This document shows positions 33,379 through 45,255 of a DNA stretch of 64,000 bases, piece after piece; position 1 is the stretch's first letter, and each line of letters begins with the position of its first letter. Origin of the DNA: Sequoia sempervirens (lineage: Eukaryota; Streptophyta; Pinopsida; Cupressales; Cupressaceae). Where the stretch lies: contig VDFB02000003.1 in NCBI GenBank assembly GCA_007258455.2, positions 37,141,733 to 37,205,732 of the forward strand. The letters are read 5' to 3'. The translations under genes and the position numbers were made by a program. Below the pieces are notes generated by a model. It ran no database searches and was not told where the DNA came from. It saw nothing but the letters and a program-made list of their open reading frames with translations.

Positions 33379-35881
33379 TGTTATCTCCCAAAAATGCACC
33401 CTAAGCAAAATTATGAAAACTGAGCTTTCTGGAGAAACATGGGATCATTTCAAGGCTATGGGTCACCTGAAGCTAAAATGAACCTCCGGAGAAGGCCGGC
33501 TTCCTTTGAAATCACCTAAACTACTAATCTTTTTGAGGTAAAGGGAGAAGGAATACATAAAATAAAACTAAATACTATGGTGATACACCTGAATGACAGA
33601 AATTGTGGAATGAAAACAAGATGAAAACACACTGAGAAACTAAAGAGAGATATTTCATTTACTCAACATATCTTTGTGAATTTATGCATCATTATTGAAA
33701 AGGTTTAATCTGCGTATCTATTTTAAGAAGGAAAGATGAATTTCACGACTTAAAGTTCAAAATGCAGACTTAGAAAACACAGTTCAAACTTACATAAACT
33801 AAAAAGAAATGAAAATAGTATGAAACACCAACATTGGTTTCCAAGGTAATCTCTATATGTTATATTCCAGATTCCAGTTGAGTTACAAAGCATACATCAG
33901 TTGAGAAAGGATTTTAAAAAAATCACTAGCTCTTGAGAATGCATAATCCAAACTAAACCCCCTCTAAAGAGGCAAAAATAATGCCCTATATACCAAAAAG
34001 ATGTCGCCCCTTTAGGGCTTACAAAATATGTCTTTAGAAAAATCTCCCTTAGATTTTTTGCATGAAATTAATGTTGCATTCAAGTGCATCCTTGTTGTCC
34101 ATGTCGGTGAAGAGTCGTTCCCAGGAGAAGCCTTCAGATCTTATGCAGCTACTGCATTTACTTATGGTCCTCGTGTCCATCTTCAAACCTCCCTGTCAAG
34201 CTCTTTGAATGCTCCTGAGCTCAGAACAGATCCACGTTGTTTTCACTCTGTTGACCTTCTTCACAGGGGGGAGTCAAACAGTCAAGTTGTCAATGGTTCG
34301 TCCTTGGCTCCTTTAGATTGGTCGAGCATACTCCACGTAAGATTCTCGAGCGGTCAAAGGTCGCTTCATCAGAATTGCATGTCGGTGAGACACTGAAAGT
34401 GTCTCCCTGATGAGATTAGACTCTTTAACGGTTATCGACATAGCTCATGACGATCAGCAAGACCACATAGCAATTTACAAAAATCATATTGATATCACAG
34501 AATAGCATCGGCGAGACAATCACTTTCGGCCAGACAGCATGGCAAGCCCTCCAGGAGTCATACCGATGTCACCATCTCATCGCCTAGTCATCTGCATTTG
34601 GCAAGAGTTCCCTTAGTCGGCAGGAGGTTATATCAATCTTCATGAGTTATACCGCTGCACAAGATGTCACTGAGATCATCGCTATCGGGAAAACATCATA
34701 GCAAACAAAGAACACTTTCCCCGAGCTCAAGCATCCTTCCTTTAGCAAGACACTGACAAGTCGGGAAGACCTCTTGCCGAAGTCATCTTGTTTCGACAGG
34801 AGCCTACCTTCCTATGCACAATGGTCAGCGAGACAAACGGGTCGGGGAGAGCTCTCCCCGAACTCAAAATATTATACCGAAGGCCCCCTCTGTCAGTAAG
34901 ACCTTCTTCACTCGGCTAGACCTCACGGCGAGAAGCCCCATTCTCCCCGACCTCCTTCATCTTTCGGTGAGACACTAAGCCGTCGGCGAGACATTACGCC
35001 GATATCAATTTCTCTTGGCGAGACCTCTGCTATCGGGGAGACCTCCACTCGTCGGGGAGACATTATAGCGAAGGCACCAAATTTTTCCAAGACCTTATCC
35101 TTTTGGGAAGATATCTCCCCGCTCGAAAATTTTATGCCAAGACATCCCCCGGTGAACCACTGTCGGCATGACCCTTGCTTGTCGCGAGACATCATGCCGA
35201 CACCAACTTGTGAACAACCTTCGGCATAACTTTTCTCTACGGCAGGACCTTTCGGCGAACAAGCTTTATTTCGAGGAGACTTCACTTGATCGGTGGGACC
35301 TTATACCGAGCTCAAAACCTATATTGAAGTAACAATCCCTTCGGTGAGACTCTACTTGGTTGCCAGGACTTCAAGCCGAACACAAACCACTCTCCTCGAC
35401 GCCAACCTTGTGAGCTACCTTCGGCGTGACTCCCACCGGTCAGGAAGACTTCACAGCGAGCGACAAGACCTCATGGCGACAACATTCTGCTTCGGCGAGA
35501 CCCTTCGGTAGTCAGCGAGACCCTTTGGTGAAGACATAACCTTATGCTGAGAGCTCCTCGATGAACAATTGTCGGCATGACCCTTTTCAAGCGGAGATAT
35601 ACATGAAGACTCCTGGTGACCCGAAAGTCCCGGTGACTAGTTTATTCAACCACATAGGACGCACTGCTAGTCGGCAAGACAACAGGAAGGTCTCGCTGAC
35701 TTCCCTCTCTGGTGATTTTTGTGCCAAAATGATTGAGGCAGCGAATGAGCTCCTTGTGAAATGTCATCAGACACATGACCTAACCCTCGATACGAATGTT
35801 ATCAATTGGCCCTTATGAACATCTGAAACACAATTAATCCTGCCCGATTGAGCCCGCAGGTGAAAATTGAGCAACAGTTCA
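33374..35881 (-). mobile_element. Solo LTR D (GTCTCGCCGA minisatellite family), GTTCA duplications
   Basis: The LTR 33379-35876 (2498 bp) starts TGTTATC, ends GAGCAACA, and is flanked by perfect GTTCA duplications (33374-33378 and 35877-35881). It interrupts gag of element B exactly at that point. By homology to the LTRs of element C, its transcription orientation is the minus strand. A TATATA box at 33987-33992 (minus-strand reading) is followed by sequence matching the TATA region of the copy at 22441-24965. The open frame at 34028-34396 has no recognisable domain and is probably fortuitous. Confidence 0.92.
34400..35730 (-). repeat. CpG-rich minisatellite, reverse-oriented copy
   Basis: About 30 boxes of the form TCGG(C/G)(G/A)AGAC, the complement of GTCTCGCCGA, recur for 1.3 kb at irregular 20-45-base spacing. 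It is the counterpart of the array at 22745-23790 and occupies the same place in its LTR. Frames read through it on both strands are repeat artefacts. Confidence 0.88.
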
Positions 35882-36500
35882 AAGAAAATGAATTTTATGA
35901 ATTTCATAAAGTTAAGGGTTATAAAAAATTTGATTGCATAAAACTAAAAAAATATTATTCATGATCTTGTAGACCAAGGTGACATTAGTATAGAAGATCC
36001 TTTATCTTCATCCAATGACTATCTCAAGATATTCAAGGATCCTATCCCTAACCATGAAAAGGGAGTCCCCTTAATAAGGGTAACAATTCCAAATATGCTA
36101 AATATGCTTCCATTCCATATGACTATGCCATTGCTCACATAAGAGAAGTTAACAACCAAATCTCTACTATAAAAATTCAAGATAAAGCTCTTGAATATAC
36201 AATCACTATATATTAGGGTCCTTTCCAAGACAAAAATGTATATCTCATCCTAAATTTGATCATAATCTCTTAGATCATCTACAAAAAATTCTAGCACATA
36301 TATCTATCTTAGAACTCCTAAAAATATCTCCTACACATAGAGAAAATTTAGAAAAGGCTCTCCAAGAGTCCTCTAAGCCTAGTAACATAGATATTGATCA
36401 ATTCCAAGTCATGGTAGGACATATTTCATCTCCCCATCATTTGGGATTCACTAAAAAGGACCTTCTATTGATTTATCTCATAATGAAGCTTTATGCCTAG
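35877..36500 (+). pseudogene. gag zinc-knuckle region of element B (decayed)
   Basis: The plus strand reads EFYEFHKVKGYKKFDCIKLK, the counterpart of a CxFHxxKGHxxxxCxxLK knuckle in which the first Cys has become Tyr and the His has become Tyr. It is followed by a D-L-DQGDISI-like segment and PLSSSNDYLKIFKDP. Downstream sequence to 36500 is the gag-protease linker with many stops. Confidence 0.72.
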
Positions 36501-37331
36501 AAGTTTTCATCCACAAACATAAAATCAAGAGATTCATGATAGCTGGTGGAGTAAGTCTAAGGATTTCTACCCTCAAACTAGTAAAATAATTAGGGTACTC
36601 TAATAGTGTCATTGATTCCCAAAAACAAATCACTATAAAAGCTTATGATGATGTAGAGTATGTGATTGAAGGAACAATAAAATTCCTAATCCAAGTTGGT
36701 CTTTCCATGGTGGATACCATTTTTCAGGTCTTGGATCTTGATCTCCCATAAAAAAAAAAAATTCTCAATCGTCCATGGATACATTCCTTACAAGTTGTCC
36801 CATTTACATATCATCAATGTTTAAAATTCCCACACAATCGTACCGAGGTCACTATTTTTGTGAACCGTACCTTTTTTAATATTATAAAAGCATAGAAGGA
36901 AAATATCAAAAATCCAATCAAGTATCCAATAATAATGAGGTTCCATCCCCTTCATCTCATGCTGATCCATCCACTTTAGCCTCATTATCCACTTCACATA
37001 ATACCATCCCCAAGATCAAGGTCCAAGTTGATGACAAAGAGTTTGGAGAATATAACATGAAATAATATTTTTATGTGGGCCACCTTCCACTTTTACCTAA
37101 ATCATATGGAAAACCAAAATCTACATAAAAATAGACATTTAGTAAGAGTTTTTATCAAGGATAAATCCATAAAATTTTCACATTAGGGTGAGTTGGATAA
37201 GGACACTATAGAAGAGGACATTCCTAAATGGCTCTATAAAAAGGAACAAGAAGACTTGGTTATTGTACCCATTGAGAAATATCCTAAGGGCCTTCGTATA
37301 ATTCAAAAAATGGGTTACAAATGACATAGGT
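36500..37331 (+). pseudogene. Aspartic protease of element B and downstream linker (decayed)
   Basis: Plus-strand fragments MIAGGVSLRISTLKLVK, GYSNSVIDSQKQITIKAYDD, VEYVIEGTIKFLIQVG and VFQVLDLDL-like sequence with NRPWIHSLQ correspond to a retropepsin of plant Ty3/gypsy elements. The catalytic Asp position is occupied by Ala. Further on, WLYKKEQEDLVIVPIEKYPKG (37230-37310) matches the linker that precedes RT. The sequence is cut at 37332 by the LTR of element E; RT should continue beyond the right edge. Confidence 0.75.
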
Positions 37332-37669
37332 TGTTAAAATTTTGAATAACACAAGACACAAGATCAAACAATGAACAAAAACACCTTCCACACAAGAGTG
37401 TTGTAAACAATAACCTGCTATATCCTCAACTAGAAAAACTTATAGAATGAAAAGCTTCAAAATTCTTCAAGAGATAATACAATGGAGAGTGCTTATAAGA
37501 AAAAACCCTAAATGATATTATGTGATGAGACAAAATGATCTAATAATAGTTCACTTCAGTTAATAGAAAAAAATACTCCTAAGTTTATCTTCAGTGCATG
37601 AATTTAGTAATTAGCCTAATAATCAATTAAAGATTAATTAATTATAGCTAATGCATGATTACCCTAACA
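37332..37669 (-). repeat. 3' LTR of element E (338 bp)
   Basis: It starts TGTTAAAATT and ends ACCCTAACA on the plus strand. The next bases CCCCCCTTAAGTG read on the minus strand as a G-rich polypurine tract directly before the LTR, as in element H. It is inserted in the pol linker of element B. Confidence 0.72.
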
Positions 37670-39622
37670 CCCCCCTTAAGTGAAAAATTAGGGAGTAGCT
37701 AAAAAACCTAAAGGGTGAATGCATGAAAATAAAATAATGCATGATGGGTCCCGACAAACAAGGCCTGGTGAGGTACCCATGCACAAATAATCTAATCTCT
37801 CACAACTAGAGAAAAGGAGAAAACCTCATGGGAAAAAATCCTCTCAAAAAGAAAGAAAGGTGAATGAAGGACCAAGATGTAACAAACCAATCATTCAACG
37901 CAGTAAAACTTCTAACTTTACACCAAACGAGTAAGTAAATTAGGTAACAAGACATTGCAATAAAAAATTTCTTTCTTTTATGGAGAATATACAAACAAGT
38001 TGCCATATCATATTACAATAAAGATTCCATTTGAACATTACAATAACTTCATAAGTTACAACAATACAAGATTACATACATTTACATACATAGCTCCAAT
38101 GAGCTTTAGAACAAATAGTTGTAAGACAGTCCAGGATCCTTCCTTTCAAATCTTGGTTCTTTTGTCACCTGTTGTGGAGGAGAAGCATCACTCAGGCGCT
38201 TTACCACCAACCATAGACTCATAATGTGGTCCCCCGCACATCTATCATTCGATATATGGCCTTTCCCTTCAACGAAGAGATTGGTAGAGTAACCAATAAC
38301 AACAACCAACTATAGTGTTGTGTCCTACATAACTAGAACTTGTAATCCCACAATATCTGTCTAGCATGTAATACTGGATTACGGTGAAATGACAGTGGAG
38401 CCAAAGGTCATCACACTACTTTGATCAAAGTGTTTCATTTAGTTTGTTCTACTAAGGGTCATTTGTCACATACACTACTCAGGGTCGATTTGACATAAGG
38501 CGATCCTAAGCTGCGCATAGGTATTTCCTTCAATGGATAGTACATCATCCTAGATAACCTACAACCATATTGATCTACTTGGAATAAACTACTTAACTAG
38601 TACTTGTACACAAGCTAGGTATTTCCTTCAATGGATAGTCCATCATCCTAGATAACCTATATACTTGGAATAACTCTACTTACAATTAAGTACACAAACT
38701 CCCTCCCATATTGGATTATCTATCCTAGGAGTAAATCAATAACTTAGCTAAGTGTACCATATGTTCCTTTCATGTTCAATCATACCTAGTATATAATACT
38801 TATGACAAACATACCTCCTATCATGGAGTAAAATACAAACAAAATGCATGGCATCAATCAAAGAGTTATCATAATAATAGAGGACTCCATTCAAGAGTAT
38901 CACCTCTTTGACCAAGAGGGTTTAAGCTATGAGTCTAATCTTATCAATATGATAACTCTGTATTTAAATGAGCATCGACACTAATCAAGCAATAGCTCAA
39001 CTCACTATGTCTCACTAAACCTATCAATCCATAAGTAACCCACTAGCCATCTTTTATAATCAAATAACTAGTTATGAGCAGCCCATGTTTAAACATATCT
39101 ACTATAGTTAAATACCTATGTCAAGCAATCTCTCCTACTATGGATTACTTAAAAACACCCTATGAAAACAACATATAAGGTCCAATTACCTTTTCAAAAC
39201 ACTCTAATTTCTCTAATGCACATACTAGAAAAGACATGTCAACCATGCATGCAAGACACATTCATTCAAAGTAAAATAACAAAGAAGAGATCCTCATGCC
39301 TTTTAATGCTTATCCAAGTAAAGACAACAATGCAGCCCTCTCCAACAACAATTATCTTAATAATCAACTTCTCACAAACCACTCTATCTCACTTAACAAC
39401 AATGTTACCTCTTACTCACAATAGAACACTCTCTATATCTCACTCATAAAATAAGGCAAGTATGGTTGGTAACTCAAAAATAATGAACTGTAAAAGATGT
39501 ATAGTCTCTTGGGAAAGAATGTGTCCCTCACAAATGAAATGGTTCAGCTATTTATAGAGCAATCAAGCAACCTCAAAGCCTACAGTTTATGTATGCTAAT
39601 GGATAGCAAGCTTCATGCAAAG
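37670..39622 (-). other. Internal region of element E, left piece
   Basis: The first 400 bases are homologous to 45256-45450 of element H. The rest is A/T and CTA-rich with no recognisable coding sequence. A direct duplication occurs at 38519-38616 and 38617-38700. Open frames at 38000-38224 and 39162-39449 lack known domains. Confidence 0.55.
38519..38700. repeat. Tandem duplication, 98-bp period
   Basis: AGGTATTTCCTTCAATGGAT followed by AGT.CATCATCCTAGATAACCTA starts at 38519 and again at 38617, and both copies end near a GTACACAA motif. The second copy is shortened by about 14 bases. Confidence 0.9.
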
Positions 39623-41038
39623 TGTGGACCGAAGATTATTAGTATGGGTCGATTATGCTTGATCTATGATGAATCAAAGCATAATTTAGCCACTAAACCT
39701 CAATCTCAAACAAGATCATTCAAATTAAAGATAAACTAAACATTTATTGAAATGAAGCATTCAAAATATAAAACATTGAAATGTCTATTCTACCCCATTT
39801 GAAACTTATCTTGTTTTGGAATTGGTGTCGTGTTGATGTGGAACAACGACCCTTTCCCAATCTCGTGATCAATGAGCTTGTTTTAATCAATTCTATTGAA
39901 GAGAATCAATGAAAATGTTGTGATAAATGGATGAAAACATGATTTATGCTAAATTGAACATGATGCAAGCTAAATTAACATGATTTTATGCTAAAATTGA
40001 TCTAAATATGTAATTTCTAACCTAATCTAAGCTAGTTCTAAGCTAAAAGATTCAAACCCTAATTTATAAACAAGCTAAGATGGATGCATGGAAGCCATTA
40101 ATGGAAGATTAAAGCTAATATGCAACTAAATATGCTAAAATATGCTAAATTTGAATAAAGTATTAGTGTGAGTGTAAGTGAATTCAATAGCATAAGTTTT
40201 CAATTGAAAGATGGATCCATTTGTCTCCAAATAGTGTTCTATTTATAGGAAAGAAAATGAAAAATGAAGGGCTAAGATCGAAAAGATTAATCAACGATCA
40301 AGGATGGAGGAAATAGGAGGCATGGATCATGGATTCTCGTCAACGAGTAAGAATGAAAGATGGGATTTAATCAATGGTTCCCATTTGTTCCAAACAAACA
40401 CACTTTTGACCTGCATACATAGGTCACTAGGTGACTTGCCCAAGAGGTCACAAGTTTAGCTTGCTCAAGAAGCCAAGTGAGAATATCCCTTTTTCAAATG
40501 ATTGGAGGAGAGAGAATATTCTTTGGAATATTCATGGGTGAGGAAATAGATATTTTGTTAATTAAAATAAAGTTTAATTGTGCAAAAGGGGAGGGAATAT
40601 TCTATGGAAATATTCCCCTTTTGGAGGAAAACTAGACTAATTGTTAATTAAACAAAGTTTAATCATACAATTAGGGGTTTTGGAGGAATAAAGTGATTTT
40701 CATTAAATTAAATGATTTAATGAAAGGGGGAAAGGTGAAAGGACATTTAATTAAATAACTTAGGGTTATTTAATTAAATAAGATGACTTAGGGAATTAAA
40801 TTAAATGCTATGATTTATTTAATTTAATGAGATGAAATGTTAGTGTGAAAAGGGAGGAATTAACCCGATTTGATGTGTTAGGTTAATAGATGAAAATAAG
40901 GTAATTAATTAATTAGCTAGAGTAATTCAATTAATTAAGCAAAAAGAGGATGGGTTAAAAGAGGAAATGATGTTAGTATACCTGATTTGAGTGTATGATA
41001 TCATTTAGGACATTTTTTAGTGTCTACATTTTTCCCCT
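39623..41038 (-). repeat. 3' LTR of element F (1416 bp)
   Basis: It starts TGTGGACC and ends GTGTCTACA on the plus strand, so the element sense end is TGTAGACAC. Comparison of the first 215 bases with the right LTR shows about 16 differences. A minus-strand TATAAAT lies at 40241-40247. Confidence 0.92.
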
Positions 41039-41052
41039 CTTTGAAGCGAGGT
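41039..41052 (-). promoter_or_regulatory. Polypurine tract of element F
   Basis: On the minus strand AAAGAGGGGAAAAA directly precedes TGTAGACAC of the 3' LTR. Confidence 0.88.
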
Positions 41053-41469
41053 ATGTACTGCTTCGGTTCAAAGACTGATGCTCTTCGGATTAAATTGATG
41101 CTTAAATCAATTTTTTTATTTTTTTATTTTTAGATGCCCCAACAAATGGATAAAGCTGACTCCCTGACCCCTCAAGAAATCGAGCAGAAATTTTGAATTT
41201 TGGGTTGATTTCTCGATAAAGATTAAAAGTTGTCCCAAGGGTCCAGAAAGGCTCTAAGATGCAAGAAATATGCCAAAAACGCAAAAAACGATGTAAAATA
41301 AGCTCTAGTTTGGAAAATTGGTGAAAATGATGATAAAACCTAGCTTAAATGTTAAATTAGGGGAAAAAACTCTAATTTTCTAGCATAAATAAGCCAAGAA
41401 GGGTCACTTTCAATTCATTTGTGCATTCACACCTTAAGAAATTCTTGCAATTTGAGATCTGACCTTCTA

Positions 41470-43760
41470 ACAAAATGGCACGATGAGAGCTCCCCCGACA
41501 CATTTTCGACCGAGTTCAAGAGTACCAGCAGAGTCCAGGCTCAGGACCACCGATATGTAACTCAAAACTTGATTTGAAATTTGAATTTTTGATGCATTTA
41601 TTGCACTTTAAATTTTAAACTTTGGCAACGTCGCTATATAGCGACACCCATTTGAGAATCAGCGACGCTAAAATGATTTTTAGCGATGCATATTTGTTTG
41701 GCAACGCAGTTCATGATTTAAAATTAGGGTTTCTAATTTTAAATTATGACACATATGTATATAGCAACGCACTTCCTGATTTAGAAATTAGGCTTAGGGT
41801 TTTCAAAGTTTAAATTGCTACTCATATGTTTATGGCAATGCAATTTGTGATTTGAAAATTGAAATGCTTTGGGTGTTGCAATTTGGAATTCGAAATATAG
41901 CGACACTATTGTGATTTTTGAGTTGAAAATTCCAAACTGAGTCAAATTTTCTTTATTTTTTTTACATCATGCACTTCATGGGTGTAGGAGGTCATTCCAC
42001 CACTAATGTCATGTGAGCATCGACCCACAGTTTTGGAGAGACTAGGTGATTTATTTGAGTTGTGCCAGGAGCACATAGGAGAGATCGGCTTATGGTACGT
42101 TGCGTACGCGCCCGTTGTCTGAACACATCTAACGATGATGACTGCATTGTGCGAGAGATGGCACAGTGGGACCTCGTCATTTCACCTTCCCACTAGTGAG
42201 GCAACGATGACTTTGGAGGATGTATGGCAGATTTTTTGTTTGTCGATACATGGTGAGTGGGTGATTTATGATGTTGACACTAGGTACAATGCTTGTCATC
42301 AGGTGATGGAGATGGAGACCATCGTTCTAGTTACTTCCCAGATTGACCTCGAGCCATACAGAGGTCACGTGCCAACATTCTGATTGATTATTGCAGCCAT
42401 CATTTCAAGTTTGGTCACTCCTGATCAACGAAGCAAAGGGTTCAGCCCAGGATGGGGCTTAGCATGGCACAGGATGCTCCATAGGAGGACTCTATTCGCA
42501 TGGGGGTTAGTGCTACTGGCCTCACTATATCATGATATGCATGACTCCGTCTACTACAATGACAGGGCTATTAGTGCAGGGGTGACCTTGCTTCACATTT
42601 GGGCTTGGGAGCATATTGTTGTGCTCCGATTGATAGTACAGATGGCTGACGTTGAGCAAGATGATCTCATGATTTAGCAGTATAGAGGTGCCATCACCCA
42701 GCAACACACTAGACAGATTGGACTCCCGTACTAGCGACAAGTACTGGATGACATGACAATGTTCAGATGGTGACCATGGCTATAGATGCCAAGGTGGTAC
42801 GATAATGCACAATAGTTGTTTTTTGCCAAATAGACTTGGTCCATGTAGTGTCGGGAGCATACAATCATCGAGAGATATCTGCTAGACAGATTAGCGCGGT
42901 AGTTTGGCGAGTAACAGGATAGGTTGGATGATGACTACAAAGCCATTTTTGCAAGGTCAGCTCGAGAGGTTCCTACATGGGGACCCACTATCCCAACTCC
43001 ATAGGTAGTGGAGGGTTTCAGAAAATTAGTAGCTCAACCATGGGCCTATGACCAGGGTTAGGCGGTCGTACAGACGACGCCTGCTTATGATGCATGGTTC
43101 ACACCTCTTTAGAGATTGACAGATCCTATGGGTGCTCCTTTGCGAGGGACACCCAAAGGGAGGGGAGCAAGTAAATGTAGAGGATAGGGATAGGGTGGCT
43201 ATGATGGCCAAGATGGACAGATTCCAGGGGCTCCACCAATTGTACAACAACCTGTTGGTCAACAGTAGCCCGTACAACAACAGCCTGCACAACAATAACT
43301 TGTATAGCCACCACCATCTAATGCTAGAGATATTCAGATTTAGCAGCTACAACAATAGGTGCAAGTTTTGATAGGTGAACGGGATCAGGACCGCCAGCAA
43401 ATTTTGGCAATCACTGCTAAGCGGGACCAAGCCAGGCAGTAGGTAGTTGCCATTACAATAGAGAGAGATCACGCTCGACAGAAGGTATAGATTGTGACTG
43501 CTGAGAGGGATCAAGAGATCGGGCAACAACAATAGTTAGAGGCCCTTACATCAGCTACCCAAGGCAGGACTATATCCATGAGATTGTACAGAGAGGCTAT
43601 GATCGAGGCAACCTATTATAGGATGCATTATCATAGAGATGTGTCAGCGCCACTGAGACAACCTGATTATTTGCAGCAGAGCGATGCATGGCCTAGGGCT
43701 GAGGATCAGCTAGAGAGGTAGGCCGAAGAGGGAAGCAACCATCAGGGCTAGCTCAATTTT
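41470..43760 (+). pseudogene. Plant mobile domain (PMD, aminotransferase-like) gene, decayed
   Basis: The plus strand encodes a PMD-like protein running through several stops. HRPTVLERLGDLFELC (about 42010-42060) precedes ALCERWHSGTSSFHLPTSEA and MTLEDVWQIFCLSIHGEWV (42145-42255), the hallmark start of the domain. AWGLVLLASLYHDM (42498-42545) matches the conserved helix near its end. A Gln-rich part and a charged coiled coil (GERDQDRQQI, AKRDQARQ, IERDHARQKV, AERDQE; 43370-43520) follow. A repeat-rich AT segment (41615-41905) interrupts the 5' part and could be an intron. More than 20 stops, mostly TAG, break the frame. PMD genes occur in host genomes and inside Ty3/gypsy and Mutator-like elements; here it is antisense cargo of element F. 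Confidence 0.78.
41615..41905 (+). repeat. Degenerate GCGACGC/GCAACGC repeat
   Basis: Boxes such as TATAGCGACAC, AGCGACGC, TAGCGATGC and GGCAACGCA recur about ten times, alternating with CATTTGTGATTT-like spacers. Related GCATCGCT/GCAACG words also occur in the leader of the same element at 56895-57085. Confidence 0.6.
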
Positions 43761-44969
43761 GCATAGACACTTTGTAGACAATTTTTGACCTTTTTTTTCC
43801 CCATTCTTTCACATAGATATACATTCATGGGCTCCTTTTTGATATCCTTTTGGTTATTGTATGATCAATATACATACACCGATTCAGATATTGTACCATG
43901 ACATTCATTTTTTGATATATATATATGATATGGATACAAAGTTGATATGATGTGATATGTTCACTTTATTTCATGCCTATGATATGAGATGCATATGTTA
44001 TGAGATGCTTATATTTTATTATGTATGGATGTATTTTACTTATGTTTATGTAATATGTGATGATACATGAGATGTAATGAGATGGATGCAATGTTATATT
44101 CTTTTTCATTATCTTTTCATGATATTCCATGGGATGGATGATATGATATGCAGATGTTATGCTTATGCAAATGATATAGATGTATTTCTTTTTATGTATT
44201 TTCTATGCAATTTTAGGATGTGATGATTATGTATGTATGTGGATGTATGGATGGATAATGTAGATATTTATGCTTCATGATATGATATGCGATGTATTCT
44301 ATGATATATGCAATGCAACAATTTAAGATGCATAGAATAACAAATCTGGATGGATGCATTTGATGATGTTTTTGTTGGCTGTCATGATACCAGGTTAGCA
44401 CGGAGAGAAGATAGAAGAAACAAGAATTATCGGCCGTTGATTTTGATGATTGCCTCAAAAGATCCAGCAAGTCTATGATCCATTGAGACTTTATTAGAGA
44501 TGGTGATGAGAAATGCGTGATGAGGATGAATGCAGGATGATGATTTGCTCATATTTCAGGATTAAGATTTTTTGTCGTTCCTTATTTTTTGATATAACAC
44601 ATAGACACGATGCATCAAGGTATTAATAACTAGGATAGCATTGTATCTATTGTAATGGAATTTGAATCGACAAATAGATAGGATAGTTCTTGTTCACACC
44701 TTGACATATGAAAACCTCATTGGAATGTAAGTTAGAAGCTTAGAATATATTGGACCAAAGCATACGCAATAGTCAACAACGTATTCCAAACAACTTCCCT
44801 ACACATAACTAAGCAAGTATGCGCAAGATTATTTTACAACAGTATCCCCAGGCACAACAAATGAAAGATAATGATCAATGCCCCATTCCTTCTCTCTAAA
44901 TCATTTTATATAGACATCATCGAGAGGTCCTTAGAATGGGTCATTAAGATAAATCATAAGAAAAGAGCA
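43761..44969. other. Low-complexity GATATG-rich interval in element F
   Basis: From 43890 to 44360 the sequence is dominated by GATATGATATG, ATGAGATG and ATATATAT words. The remainder to 44969 is AT-rich and non-coding, without recognisable domains. Confidence 0.65.
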
Positions 44970-44974
44970 AAGAC

Positions 44975-45255
44975 TGTTAGAAACCAAGATCAGACATGCA
45001 ACTAGAAAATCCTTTCACATAAGAGAAAATCAGAAAAAGCAAGAGCTTTGCATGAAGATGTGCAAATTGATATTATTCAGAATTCAATAATTACAAGAGA
45101 TTATTTGCTTTATAAAAGCAATGTATGCATAACCCTAATCTTATCTTGAGCAACAAGATAGCTCAACAAGATAAGGATGACAATTATAACCTAGGAATTA
45201 AAATATTACCTAAGTAAACTTATGCAAGTGTAATAATTAATTAATTACACTAACA
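44975..45255 (-). repeat. 3' LTR of element H (281 bp)
   Basis: It starts TGTTAGAAACC and ends TTACACTAACA on the plus strand; CCCCCCAT follows, which on the minus strand is the polypurine tract. Confidence 0.93.

Larger units (their letters stand above)
7960..37331 (+). mobile_element. Old Ty3/gypsy element B, interrupted (5' LTR, PBS, gag, protease)
   Basis: This is a plus-strand Ty3/gypsy element read as separated pieces: 7960-13649, 32604-33378 and 35877-37331. The pieces join in order: gag stops at GKG just before 13650, resumes at 32604, is broken again at 33378 and continues at 35877 with the gag zinc-knuckle region and protease. The gaps are filled exactly by element C (13650-32603) and a solo LTR (33379-35876). 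A Copia-like element breaks it once more at 37332. RT, integrase and the 3' LTR should lie beyond the right edge. Its gag resembles the gag of element F, so B and F are related lineages. All coding parts carry stops. Confidence 0.82.

Noticed and set aside
34028..34396. 122-residue frame considered as a host gene
   Set aside because: It lies inside a solo LTR with proven borders, has no recognisable domain and runs against the LTR orientation.
34923..35818. Frames of 72-120 residues on both strands
   Set aside because: They are artefacts of the reverse-oriented minisatellite in the solo LTR.
37332..37669. Treating this as a solo LTR
   Set aside because: A polypurine tract and interior homologous to element H follow directly, so an internal region is present.
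42135..43371. PMD frame considered as an intact host gene
   Set aside because: More than 20 in-frame stops and its location inside the borders of element F make it a pseudogene carried by the element.
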